A stretch of DNA of 64,000 bases from Novosphingobium sp. (GTDB lineage Bacteria; Pseudomonadota; Alphaproteobacteria; Sphingomonadales; Sphingomonadaceae), in assembly GCF_030696665.1 (NCBI RefSeq), contig NZ_JAUYRV010000052.1, forward strand, positions 1 through 64,000, written 5' to 3'. A program made the translations under genes and the position numbers. Numbering within the stretch: the stretch's first letter is position 1; every line of letters begins with the position of its first letter. This document shows positions 44,328 to 54,181 of this stretch, in pieces. Below the pieces are notes generated by a model. The model saw nothing but the letters and a program-made list of their open reading frames with translations. It did not search any database and was not told the origin of the DNA.

Positions 44328-45326
44328 TCAAACAGCCAGCATGATCTTCCCCACATGCGCACCCTGCTCCATCCGCACGTGCGCTGCCGCCGCCTCGGCC
44401 AGCGGGAACGTCTGATCCATGATCGGGCGCAATTCGCCCGTCGCCACCAAGGGCCAGACCGTCTCGCGAATCTCCGATGCCAGCGCCGCTTTGAACGCCT
44501 TTGAACGTGGCCGCAGCGTCGATCCGGTCAGCGTCAGCCGCCGCCGCATGACTTCGGCCATGTTGATTTCGGCCTTGAGGCCACCCTGCACAGCAATGGT
44601 CACATGCCGCCCATCATCGGCAAGGCACTTGATATTGCGCGCTACGTAGTCTCCGGCGACCATGTCGAGCACCATATCGACGCCGCGGCCGTCGGTGATT
44701 CGCGCCACTTCGGCCACAAAATCGCTCACCTTGTAATCAATTGCGTGGGCCGCGCCGATTTTCAGCGCCTGCGCACACTTGTCTGGTCCGCCCGCTGTGA
44801 CAATCACGGTCACGCCAAACAACTTGCCCAGCAGAATCGCCATTGATCCAATGCCGCTGGTGCCGCCGTGGACGAGGATCGTCTCTTCTGGTGCGGTCAT
44901 TCCGCGTTCAAACACATTGTGCCACACGGTGAACAGCGTTTCGGGAATGGCGGCAGCTTCTGCCATCGAAAGCCCTGTCGGCACCTGCAGGCACTGCGCA
45001 GCTTCGGCAATGCAATATTGCGCATAGCCGCCGCCCGCTACCAGCGCGCACACCATCGTACCGGTAAATGGCCAGGTCACGCCCTCGCCCATCGCAACGA
45101 TCTGCCCGGAAACTTCCAGTCCCGGCAGCGGCGAAGCGTCGGGCGGCGGCGGATAAAAGCCCTGCCGCTGGATCACGTCAGGCCGGTTTACGCCAGCGAA
45201 CGCCACTTTGATCAGCACCTGTCCTGGTCCCGGCTGCGGCACTGCCACCGTTTCAGGGCGCAGCACTTCCGGCCCACCCGGCGTATCCCATCCGATCGCG
45301 GTCATCGTTGCCGGTAAGCCGGTCAT
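44328..45326 (-). CDS. NAD(P)H quinone oxidoreductase, PIG3/QOR type
   Basis: This is a zinc-independent medium-chain reductase that reduces quinones with NADPH. The 332-residue protein starts at ATG 45326 or 45305. It has the groES-like fold N-terminus (VLIKVAFAGVNRPDVIQRQGFYPPP), which matches the PIG3 subgroup, the nucleotide loop VHGGTSGIGSMAI, and GAAHAIDYK. The C-terminal FPLAEAAAAHVRMEQGAHVGKIML is typical. Zinc ligands of alcohol dehydrogenases are absent. It is divergent from the DUF1192 gene. Confidence 0.93.
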   Translation of the reverse strand: MTGLPATMTAIGWDTPGGPEVLRPETVAVPQPGPGQVLIKVAFAGVNRPDVIQRQGFYPPPPDASPLPGLEVSGQIVAMGEGVTWPFTGTMVCALVAGGGYAQYCIAEAAQCLQVPTGLSMAEAAAIPETLFTVWHNVFERGMTAPEETILVHGGTSGIGSMAILLGKLFGVTVIVTAGGPDKCAQALKIGAAHAIDYKVSDFVAEVARITDGRGVDMVLDMVAGDYVARNIKCLADDGRHVTIAVQGGLKAEINMAEVMRRRLTLTGSTLRPRSKAFKAALASEIRETVWPLVATGELRPIMDQTFPLAEAAAAHVRMEQGAHVGKIMLAV

Positions 45327-45421
45327 TTAGAAGCCCCTGTAGTCCCGAATACCAATTAGCGCTTGGGTTAGCCACGCAGGGCGTTGACAGCAAGGCATTG
45401 CAGCGCACAAAGTGGCCCTCA

Positions 45422-45640
45422 ATGGACCTTGATGAGCGCCCTCGCCCGAAAGGGGATCTGGCCAGCCAACTGGCAACCGAAGCGCTCGACCCCTATTCGC
45501 ATGACGAGCTGAACGAACGTATCGGCCTGCTCGAACTGGAGATCATGCGCACTGTCGCCCATCGCGACAAGGCCAGCGCGCACCGCGCCGCTGCCGAAGC
45601 GCTGTTTGGCAAGCCGCCACCTTCAGGCAGCGATAGATGA
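45422..45640 (+). CDS. DUF1192 family small protein
   Basis: Function unknown. From ATG 45422 it has 72 residues, with the family pattern MDLDERPRP, a helical LSxDEL-like DPYSHDELNERIGLLELEIMRT and a C-terminal KASAHRAAAEALF helix. The frame is open upstream, but that part does not match. DUF1192 proteins are common in alphaproteobacteria, often near the same kind of quinone oxidoreductase. A TTGACA hexamer lies at 45384-45389 without a good -10. Confidence 0.85.
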   Translation: MDLDERPRPKGDLASQLATEALDPYSHDELNERIGLLELEIMRTVAHRDKASAHRAAAEALFGKPPPSGSDR

Positions 45641-45647
45641 GATTGGC

Positions 45648-45671
45648 CGCCCTTCCTTTTGCCGAAGGGCG
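45648..45671 (+). other. Hairpin between DUF1192 gene and clpA
   Basis: CGCCCTTC and GAAGGGCG form a perfect 8-bp stem followed by only TTCCC. It may be a weak terminator or attenuator. A CCCATAT sequence directly after it (45674-45680) resembles a heat-shock -10 element but has no good -35. Confidence 0.4.
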
Positions 45672-45808
45672 TTCCCATATCGCAAGATATACCGATGCCT
45701 TTGGGGCATCTGGTTTCACCCTCACACGTGGTTTAGCCTCGGTTAATAACGCGTGTGCACTCTTCCTTTCAGGGAACCCATTGGCGCCAGCCAGAAAGTA
45801 GCCGCAAC

Positions 45809-48172
45809 ATGCCCAGTTTCGCCCAGAGCCTTGAGAAGACGCTGCACACCGCGCTCGCAAATGCGTCAGAGCGCAGCCACGAGTATGCGACTCTTGAGCA
45901 TCTCCTGCTGGCCCTCATCGATGATGCGGACGCGGCGCAGGTCATGCAGGCCTGTGGCGTGGACCTTGGCGATCTGGGTGATGTGGTGCGCCAGTACCTC
46001 GATCAGGAATACCAGTCGCTGAAAACGCAGGAAAAGGCTGATCCCCAGCCCACCGCCGGGTTCCAGAGGGTGATCCAGCGCGCCATCCTTCACGTGCAGT
46101 CCTCGGGCAAGGACACCGTGACAGGGGCCAACGTGCTGGTGGCACTGTTCTCAGAACGCGACAGCTATGCGGTCTATTTCCTGCAGCAGCAGGACATGAG
46201 CCGTTTGGACGCGGTCAGCTTCATCAGCCACGGCATCGGCAAGGGTGGCCGTCAGGTGGAAGGCCGCAACCCCAAAGGCGCTGAAGAAGAAGCACCCAAG
46301 CAGCAGGAAGAAAAGTCCGATTCGAAGAGCCAGAAGAAGGAAACTGCGCTCGACCAGTTCACCGTCAATCTCAATGAGAAGGCGCTGACCGGAAAGATCG
46401 ATCCGCTGATCGGGCGTGGCCCCGAAGTGGACCGCACCATCCAGATCCTGTGCCGCCGTTCGAAGAACAACCCGCTTTACGTGGGCGACCCCGGCGTGGG
46501 CAAGACGGCGATTGCCGAAGGTCTTGCACGCAAGATCGTTGAAGGCGACGTGCCCGAAGTGCTGGCCGAAGCAGTGATCTATTCGCTCGACATGGGCAGC
46601 CTGCTGGCCGGAACCCGCTATCGTGGTGACTTTGAAGAGCGCCTCAAGCAGGTCGTCTCCGAGCTGGAAAAGATGCCGCACGCGGTGCTGTTCATCGATG
46701 AAATCCACACCGTGATCGGTGCCGGTGCCACCAGCGGCGGCGCGATGGATGCGTCGAACCTGCTGAAGCCTGCGCTTTCGGGCGGGACGATCCGTTGCAT
46801 CGGATCGACCACCTACAAGGAGTTCCGCAACCACTTCGAAAAGGACCGCGCCCTGCTGCGCCGGTTCCAGAAGATCGATGTGAACGAGCCGACCATCGAG
46901 GATACCATCAAGATCCTGCGCGGGCTGCGCACGGCATTCGAAGACCATCACAAGGTCAAGTACACGCCCGATGCGATCAAGACCGCGGTCGAACTGTCGG
47001 CTCGCTACATCAATGACCGCAAGTTGCCCGACAAGGCGATCGACGTGATCGACGAAGTGGGCGCGATGCAGATGCTGGTGCCGCCTTCAAAGCGCAAGAA
47101 GACCATCACCGCGCGCGAGATCGAGCAGGTCATCGCCACGATGGCGCGCATCCCGCCCAAATCGGTGTCGAGCGACGACAAGAAGGTGCTGGAGCATCTC
47201 GACCGCGATCTGAAGCGTCTGGTGTTCGGTCAGGACAAGGCCATCGAGGTGCTGTCCAGCGCCATGAAGCTCAGCCGCGCAGGTCTGCGCGATGCGGACA
47301 AGCCCATCGGCTCGTTCCTGTTCAGCGGCCCCACCGGCGTCGGCAAGACCGAAGTGGCCCGCAGCCTTGCCCAGATCATGGGCATCCCGCTGCAGCGCTT
47401 CGACATGTCCGAATACATGGAGCGGCATTCGGTTTCGCGCCTGATCGGTGCGCCTCCGGGCTACGTCGGCTTCGATCAGGGCGGTCTGCTTACCGATGCG
47501 ATCGATCAGCAGCCGCACTGCGTCCTGCTGCTCGACGAGATCGAGAAGGCCCACCCCGATCTGTTCAACATCCTGCTGCAGGTGATGGACAACGGACGCC
47601 TGACCGACCACCACGGCAAGACGGTGGACTTCCGCAACGTGGTCCTGATCATGACCACCAATGCGGGCGCATCGGACATGGCGCGTCAGGGCATCGGCTT
47701 TGGCGACGTGTCGAAGGCCGACGCGGGCGATGAAGCGGTGAAGAAGATGTTCACCCCCGAATTCCGCAACCGCCTCGATGCAATCGTGCCGTTCAGCTAC
47801 CTGCCGACCGAAGTTGTCAGCCGCGTGGTCGACAAGTTCATCCTGCAGCTCGAACTCCAACTGGCCGATCAGAACGTCCACATCCAGTTCGATGCCGATG
47901 CACGCAGCTGGCTGGCCAAGAAGGGCTATGACAAGCTCTATGGCGCAAGGCCGATGGCCCGCCTGATTCAAGAGAAGGTCAAGAAGCCGCTGGCCGAAGA
48001 ACTGCTGTTCGGCAAACTGGCCAATGGCGGCGAAGTCCACGTCAGCCTCAAGGAAGACGCGCTCTCCTTTGAGCTGACTCCGGCGGCGCCGAAGCTGGTC
48101 AAGAAGAAGGCGAAAAAGGGCAAGGCCGGTTCCACCGCCACGGAAGAGCCAAGCGCCGACGAAGCCGAATAA
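45809..48172 (+). CDS. clpA: ATP-dependent Clp protease ATP-binding subunit ClpA
   Basis: ClpA is the hexameric unfoldase that feeds substrates to ClpP. From ATG 45809 (787 residues) it shows an N-terminal adaptor-binding domain (LEKTLHTALANASERSHEYATLEHLLLAL), a charged linker, and two AAA+ modules. Walker A of the first is GDPGVGKTAIAEG and of the second GPTGVGKTEVARS. It lacks the long middle domain of ClpB. GIGFGD lies in the place of the ClpP-binding loop. clpS, often directly upstream, is not present here. A terminator follows. Confidence 0.97.
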   Translation: MPSFAQSLEKTLHTALANASERSHEYATLEHLLLALIDDADAAQVMQACGVDLGDLGDVVRQYLDQEYQSLKTQEKADPQPTAGFQRVIQRAILHVQSSGKDTVTGANVLVALFSERDSYAVYFLQQQDMSRLDAVSFISHGIGKGGRQVEGRNPKGAEEEAPKQQEEKSDSKSQKKETALDQFTVNLNEKALTGKIDPLIGRGPEVDRTIQILCRRSKNNPLYVGDPGVGKTAIAEGLARKIVEGDVPEVLAEAVIYSLDMGSLLAGTRYRGDFEERLKQVVSELEKMPHAVLFIDEIHTVIGAGATSGGAMDASNLLKPALSGGTIRCIGSTTYKEFRNHFEKDRALLRRFQKIDVNEPTIEDTIKILRGLRTAFEDHHKVKYTPDAIKTAVELSARYINDRKLPDKAIDVIDEVGAMQMLVPPSKRKKTITAREIEQVIATMARIPPKSVSSDDKKVLEHLDRDLKRLVFGQDKAIEVLSSAMKLSRAGLRDADKPIGSFLFSGPTGVGKTEVARSLAQIMGIPLQRFDMSEYMERHSVSRLIGAPPGYVGFDQGGLLTDAIDQQPHCVLLLDEIEKAHPDLFNILLQVMDNGRLTDHHGKTVDFRNVVLIMTTNAGASDMARQGIGFGDVSKADAGDEAVKKMFTPEFRNRLDAIVPFSYLPTEVVSRVVDKFILQLELQLADQNVHIQFDADARSWLAKKGYDKLYGARPMARLIQEKVKKPLAEELLFGKLANGGEVHVSLKEDALSFELTPAAPKLVKKKAKKGKAGSTATEEPSADEAE

Positions 48173-48196
48173 GCTTCGGCTTGCTGGCAAAGATCA

Positions 48197-48224
48197 AGGC
48201 CTGCCCCTCGGGGCGGGCCTTTTT
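48197..48224 (+). terminator. Intrinsic terminator of clpA
   Basis: AGGCCTGCCC and GGGCGGGCCT form a 10-bp stem with one G-U pair and a CTCG loop, followed by TTTT. Confidence 0.9.
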
Positions 48225-48299
48225 CTTGCGCCAAAGTTGCGCCGCGAAGGCTTCACGGCACGAAGGGCACTGGAACCCAAAGGCCGGACCGTCCATTTC

Positions 48300-49313
48300 A
48301 TGACGATGGCCTCACCCTTCTCCTGGCTCAAACCCGAACCCTTCGGCCTCCACGTCGTCCCCGCCGACGCGTGGATCGACCCGGCGCGCGCGGTGGATAC
48401 GGCGCTGGTCACCCACGGCCACGCCGATCACGCGCGCGGCGGCCACGGCCTGACCGTCGCCACGCCCGAAACGCTGGCGATCATGGCGTTGCGCTATGGC
48501 GTAGTCGAAACCGGTTCGACGCCCGTGGCCTATGGTGAAACGGTGACGCTGAAAGGCGGCGTGAAAGCCACCTACATCCCCGCAGGCCATGTCCTCGGCT
48601 CAGCCCAGATTCTGCTCGAACACGCGGGCGAGCGGGTGATCGTGACGGGCGATTACAAGCGCCGCGCCGATCCCACATGCCAACCATTTCAGGTCACCCC
48701 CTGCGACGTCTTCGTCACCGAGGCGACGTTCGGCCTTCCCGTCTTCCGCCATCCACCGATTGCCGATGAAATGGCCAAACTCCTCGCCGCGCGCCAGAAC
48801 GAGCAGGGCCGCTGCGTCCTCGTCGGCGCATACGCCTTGGGCAAGGCACAGCGGGTGATTGCCGAACTGCGCGCGGCGGGCTTTACCGACACGATCTGGC
48901 TCCACGGCGCGATGGAGCGCATGTGCCGTCTGTACGAAGACCACGGCGTCGATCTGGGCGACCTGCAACCCGTCGCCGGCGTGCCCAAGGCCGCGCTGGC
49001 CAACAGCATCGTCATCTGCCCGCCCTCTGCCTTGAACGACCGCTGGAGCCGCCGCCTGCCCGATCCGGTCACCGCCATGGCGTCGGGCTGGATGCGCGTG
49101 CGCCAGCGTGCCCGCCAGCGCGGCGTCGAACTGCCGCTGATCATCTCGGACCACGCCGACTGGGACGAACTGACCCAGACTATCACCCAAGTGAACCCCA
49201 CTGAGACCTGGGTCACCCACGGCCGCGAGGAAGCGCTGCTGCGCTGGTGCGAACTCACCCAGCGCAAGGCCCGCGCGCTGGCGCTGGTCGGCTATGAGGA
49301 CGAGGACGACTGA
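48300..49313 (+). CDS. DNA ligase-associated exonuclease (metallo-beta-lactamase/beta-CASP fold)
   Basis: This belongs to the ligase-associated DNA repair set (TIGR04122-type putative exonuclease). From ATG 48300 (337 residues; ATG 48306 possible) it has the metal motif THGHADHARGGH, then IPAGHVLGSAQ and TGDYKRR. It also has the late histidine motifs ISDHADWDEL and WVTHGREE of a nuclease of the CPSF/SNM1 type. Its TGA overlaps the ATG of the ligase by one base, so the two are translated together and probably process and seal the same DNA ends. Confidence 0.92.
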   Translation: MTMASPFSWLKPEPFGLHVVPADAWIDPARAVDTALVTHGHADHARGGHGLTVATPETLAIMALRYGVVETGSTPVAYGETVTLKGGVKATYIPAGHVLGSAQILLEHAGERVIVTGDYKRRADPTCQPFQVTPCDVFVTEATFGLPVFRHPPIADEMAKLLAARQNEQGRCVLVGAYALGKAQRVIAELRAAGFTDTIWLHGAMERMCRLYEDHGVDLGDLQPVAGVPKAALANSIVICPPSALNDRWSRRLPDPVTAMASGWMRVRQRARQRGVELPLIISDHADWDELTQTITQVNPTETWVTHGREEALLRWCELTQRKARALALVGYEDEDD

Positions 49314-50908
49314 TGGAGCGCTTCGCCGCCCTGCTCGACGCGCTCGTCCTCACCCCATCGCGCAATGCCAAACTGGCGCTGCTGGCGGATCACCTGCGCG
49401 AGACGCCCGACCCCGACCGGGGCTGGGCGCTCGCCGCGCTTACCGACGGCCTCGACTTCCCTGCCGTGAAGGCCAGCCTGATCCGCAGCCTGATGGCCGA
49501 GCGGGTCGATCCGGTGCTGTGGACATTGAGCCGCGATTACGTGGGCGATACGGCCGAGACCGCCAGCCTGCTGTGGCCCGAACCACTCGGACAGCGCTTC
49601 CCCGCCCCCACTGTGGCCGAAGTCGTCGCCACCCTCCACGCCACCACCCGCACTACTGCGCCCACCATTCTGGCCGACCTGCTTGACCGTCTTGACGTCA
49701 ACGGTCGCTATGCTTTGCTGAAGCTTGCGACCGGTGCCATGCGCATCGGCATCTCCGCGAGGCTTGCCAAAGTCGCCTTCGCGCAGGCCTTCAGCGTCAG
49801 CGTGGAGGATGTGGAGGAGTACTGGCACGGCCAGTCCCCGCCTTACACCCCCCTGTTCGATTGGGCGGCGAATGGCGCGCCCCCGCCCCGCACCGATCTG
49901 CTCCCGCTATTCCGCCCCTTCATGCTCGCCCACCCGCTCGAAGCCGAATCGCTGGACCTCAGCGAATATGCCGCCGAGTGGAAGTGGGACGGCATCCGCG
50001 TGCAGATCGTCCATGTCGCAGGAGAAACCCGCGTCTACTCCCGCAGCGGCGATGACATTTCCGCCACTTTCCCCGAAGTCACCGCCGCGCTCACCACCCC
50101 TTGCGTTCTGGACGGCGAGTTGCTGGTGCGCGGCGCGCATCAGGGCGGCGAAACCGGCGGCGCGGCCAGCTTCAACGCGCTGCAGCAGCGCCTTGGCCGC
50201 AAGACCGTGTCGAAGGCGATGCTGGCCGAATCCCCCGCTTTCGTCCGCCTTTACGACCTGCTGATCGAGGACAAGGAAGACTTGCGCGAATGGGCATGGG
50301 AGCAGCGCCGCCCACGATTGGAAGCGCTCGTCCCGCGTCTTGACGCCACCCGTTTCGACATATCGCAGGTCATCCCCGCCAAGGACTTCGACGACCTGGC
50401 AGAAATCCGCAGCCGCGCGCGCGATGAGGCCATCGAGGGTGTCATGCTCAAACGCCGCGATTCGCCCTATGTCGCAGGCCGCCGCACTGGTCTTTGGTAC
50501 AAATGGAAGCGCGATCCGCTGCTGATCGATTGCGTGCTGATGTATGCCCAGCGCGGCAGCGGAAAGCGCTCGTCCTTCTATTCCGATTTCACCTTCGGCT
50601 GCTGGAATGGTGATCCCGATGCGGGCGCGGAGCTGCTACCGGTCGGCAAAGCCTATTTCGGCTTCACCGATGAAGAGCTGAAATTCCTCGACCGCCATGT
50701 CCGGCAGCACACCGTCGGCAAGTTCGGCCCGGTGCGCGAAACCGACAAGTCGCTGGTGTTCGAAGTCGCATTCGATTCGGTCCATACCAGCAAGCGCCAC
50801 AAATCGGGCGTCGCCATGCGCTTCCCCCGCATCAGCCGCATTCGCACCGACAAGCCCGCGCACGAGGCCGACCGGCTCGATGCGCTGAAGGCGTTGATTG
50901 CGGATTAA
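49313..50908 (+). CDS. ATP-dependent DNA ligase (repair-associated, PP_1105 type)
   Basis: This seals nicks using ATP. The 531-residue protein has an N-terminal helical DNA-binding domain. The adenylation domain carries the nucleophilic Lys in AEWKWDGIRVQI near residue 223, VLDGELLV (motif III), EGVMLKRRDSPY (motif IV) and WYKWKRDP (motif V). A C-terminal OB domain follows. There is no polymerase or Ku gene, so it is not a LigD system. Together with the upstream exonuclease it is half of a four-gene set that normally also has a DEXH helicase and a phosphoesterase, both absent here. Confidence 0.94.
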   Translation: MERFAALLDALVLTPSRNAKLALLADHLRETPDPDRGWALAALTDGLDFPAVKASLIRSLMAERVDPVLWTLSRDYVGDTAETASLLWPEPLGQRFPAPTVAEVVATLHATTRTTAPTILADLLDRLDVNGRYALLKLATGAMRIGISARLAKVAFAQAFSVSVEDVEEYWHGQSPPYTPLFDWAANGAPPPRTDLLPLFRPFMLAHPLEAESLDLSEYAAEWKWDGIRVQIVHVAGETRVYSRSGDDISATFPEVTAALTTPCVLDGELLVRGAHQGGETGGAASFNALQQRLGRKTVSKAMLAESPAFVRLYDLLIEDKEDLREWAWEQRRPRLEALVPRLDATRFDISQVIPAKDFDDLAEIRSRARDEAIEGVMLKRRDSPYVAGRRTGLWYKWKRDPLLIDCVLMYAQRGSGKRSSFYSDFTFGCWNGDPDAGAELLPVGKAYFGFTDEELKFLDRHVRQHTVGKFGPVRETDKSLVFEVAFDSVHTSKRHKSGVAMRFPRISRIRTDKPAHEADRLDALKALIAD

Positions 50909-50926
50909 AGCGCTGACGCCAACTCA

Positions 50927-50949
50927 CCCCCGCTCATGCTGAGCGGGGG
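50927..50949 (+). terminator. Hairpin after the DNA ligase gene
   Basis: CCCCCGCTC-ATGCT-GAGCGGGGG is a perfect 9-bp stem 18 bp after the ligase stop. It has no T-tract, so termination efficiency is uncertain. Confidence 0.45.
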
Positions 50950-50974
50950 CCGGGTCGGAACCTCGGCTGACAAT

Positions 50975-50999
50975 CCCCGTTGTGCGGTAAACAACGGGG
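50975..50999 (+). promoter_or_regulatory. Hairpin covering the ribosome site of the next gene
   Basis: CCCCGTTGT - 7 nt - ACAACGGGG is a perfect 9-bp stem. Its 3' arm supplies the GGGG of the GGGGAGAG ribosome-binding sequence (50996-51003) of the small gene at 51011, so folding could reduce translation. The regulatory role is inferred. Confidence 0.4.
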
Positions 51000-51010
51000 A
51001 GAGAACGATA

Positions 51011-51199
51011 ATGCACAGCATCCTGCTTGCCGTGCCTGCTGTGGCCTTGGGAAAACTGGCTTGGGTTTCACTGCGCACCGGCAAAGAATGGACGCGCTAT
51101 CGCCAATGGGATGCCGTGGCCACCAACCTTGCGCTTGGTGCAGTGTTTGGCGGCATGGCGGCAAGTCTCGCGGCAAAGGCGCTTCCGACCAGCGATTGA
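51011..51199 (+). CDS. Small membrane protein, hypothetical
   Basis: Not recognised. ATG 51011 with GGGGAGAG upstream gives 62 residues. One hydrophobic segment at the start (SILLAVPAVALGKLAWVSL) and another near the end (LALGAVFGGMAASLAAKAL) flank a basic, Trp/Arg-rich loop (RTGKEWTRYRQWDA). The good ribosome site and composition support a real small gene. Confidence 0.55.
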   Translation: MHSILLAVPAVALGKLAWVSLRTGKEWTRYRQWDAVATNLALGAVFGGMAASLAAKALPTSD

Positions 51200-51269
51200 C
51201 GCCGGTCAATGTCGCTTGGCGCAAATCACGGCACAGCCAAGGCTCCCGATTCCCAGCCGGAGCAAACCC

Positions 51270-51665
51270 TTGGCCACGCAAGCGCAAGCAGCAGCCCCTT
51301 ATGACCGCATCGGCGGCAGCGACGTGCTGCGCCGCATAACAGACCGCTTCTATGACCTGATGGACAGCGACCCGGCCTACAAGGCCCTGCGCGCGATGCA
51401 CGCGGCAGACCTTGCCCCTATGCGCGAATCCTTGCCGGGATTCCTTGCCGGTTGGTGCGGCGGCCCGCGCCAGTGGTTTGAGGCGAACCCCGGCAAGTGC
51501 ATGATGTCGATGCACAAACCCTTCCCGATAACCCGCAAGACCGCTGATCAATGGGCCGATTGCATGGCGTGCGCGATTGCCGATGCGGCACCTGACGATC
51601 GCGAAATTGCCGACGCCATGACGGACGTTCTGGCGCGCATGGCCAAAGGCATGGCGCGGGACTGA
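51270..51665 (+). CDS. Group II truncated haemoglobin
   Basis: This is a small haem protein that binds O2 or NO, often for NO detoxification. I chose TTG 51270 (GGAG 8 nt upstream), giving 131 residues, the usual length. Family features are APYDRIGGSDVLRRITDRFYDLM with TyrB10, DLAPMRESLPGFLAGWCGGP, the proximal His in MSMHKPF, and the Trp in ADQWADCM that marks group II. The reading frame extends upstream, but that part overlaps the small membrane protein gene in another frame and is unlike globin. Confidence 0.9.
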   Translation: MATQAQAAAPYDRIGGSDVLRRITDRFYDLMDSDPAYKALRAMHAADLAPMRESLPGFLAGWCGGPRQWFEANPGKCMMSMHKPFPITRKTADQWADCMACAIADAAPDDREIADAMTDVLARMAKGMARD

Positions 51666-51686
51666 AACGCGCACTAGGCTGCGTGC

Positions 51687-52340
51687 ATGATCCAGTACGA
51701 TCGCCCGCGCCGCCTGTTCGCCATCGCACTTGCCGCAATGGCCGGGTTCATCGACGCAGTGGGGTTTCTCTCGGCGGACGGTTATTTCGTCTCGTTCATG
51801 TCGGGCAATTCCACGCGGCTCGGCGTCTCTCTCGGCACAGATCCCGCGCGTGCAGCCATGCCCGCCGTTTTGATTGCAGGATTTCTGGGCGGCGTGACCT
51901 TAGGCGCGCTGCTGTCGCGCTGGGCAGGCACCTTGCGCAAGCCGGTGGTGCTGGCGTTTGTGGCGCTCATGCTGGTGGCTGCGGCATCGGGACGTGTGCT
52001 GGGCCTGCCCGTGCTGATGCTGGGCGGCATGGTGATGGCGATGGGCGCACTCAACAACACCTTTCAGCGCGGCGGGGAGGTCAGCGTCGGCCTCACCTAT
52101 ATGACGGGCGCGCTGGTCAAACTCGGCCAAGGCCTTGCCAACGCCCTCACTGGCCAGCCGAACAGCGGGTGGACTTCCTGGGCGAGCCTGTGGGGCGGAT
52201 TGCTCGCAGGCGCGGTGTTGGGCGCTTTCCTTCAGGACCGTCTGCCGATGGGCTGCCTGTGGCTGGCCGCCGCCTATTGCGTCGGCATGGTCGCCGTCGC
52301 GTTCAGACTTCCGTCTGATGTCAGTCTTGGGGAATCCTGA
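51687..52340 (+). CDS. YoaK/DUF1275 family membrane protein
   Basis: Function unknown. The 217-residue protein has six hydrophobic segments and the family features AAMAGFIDAVGFLSADGYFVSFMSGNSTRLG and GALNNTFQRGGEVSVGLTYMTGALVKLGQ. It lies 21 bp after the truncated haemoglobin gene. Its 3' end overlaps the convergent DUF167 gene by 20 bp. Confidence 0.9.
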   Translation: MIQYDRPRRLFAIALAAMAGFIDAVGFLSADGYFVSFMSGNSTRLGVSLGTDPARAAMPAVLIAGFLGGVTLGALLSRWAGTLRKPVVLAFVALMLVAAASGRVLGLPVLMLGGMVMAMGALNNTFQRGGEVSVGLTYMTGALVKLGQGLANALTGQPNSGWTSWASLWGGLLAGAVLGAFLQDRLPMGCLWLAAAYCVGMVAVAFRLPSDVSLGES

Positions 52341-52585
52341 ACAGCTTTTCACGAGAAGTTGCGCCGCGCAACATTTCGACCTTCGAGGGGGCCACCCCGA
52401 GCGCCTGCGCCAGCAATGCCAGCACCGCCGCGCTGGCCTTGCCATCTTCGGGCTTGGTGCGGACTTTCACCAGCACCCGGCCATCGACGATCTCCACACC
52501 CTCGCTACGCGCGCCCGGTGTTACGCGCACTGCGAGCCGCCCCTCACCATCGGCCAGTGCCAACAGCGCCGCGGCAGCGGGCAGA

Positions 52586-54168
<1,583 letters not shown>

Positions 54169-54181
54169 CTAGCGGCTGCAA

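Noticed and set aside
45384..45412. TTGACA hexamer upstream of the DUF1192 gene as a promoter
   Set aside because: No acceptable -10 element (ACAAAG at the 17-bp position); too weak to list as a promoter.
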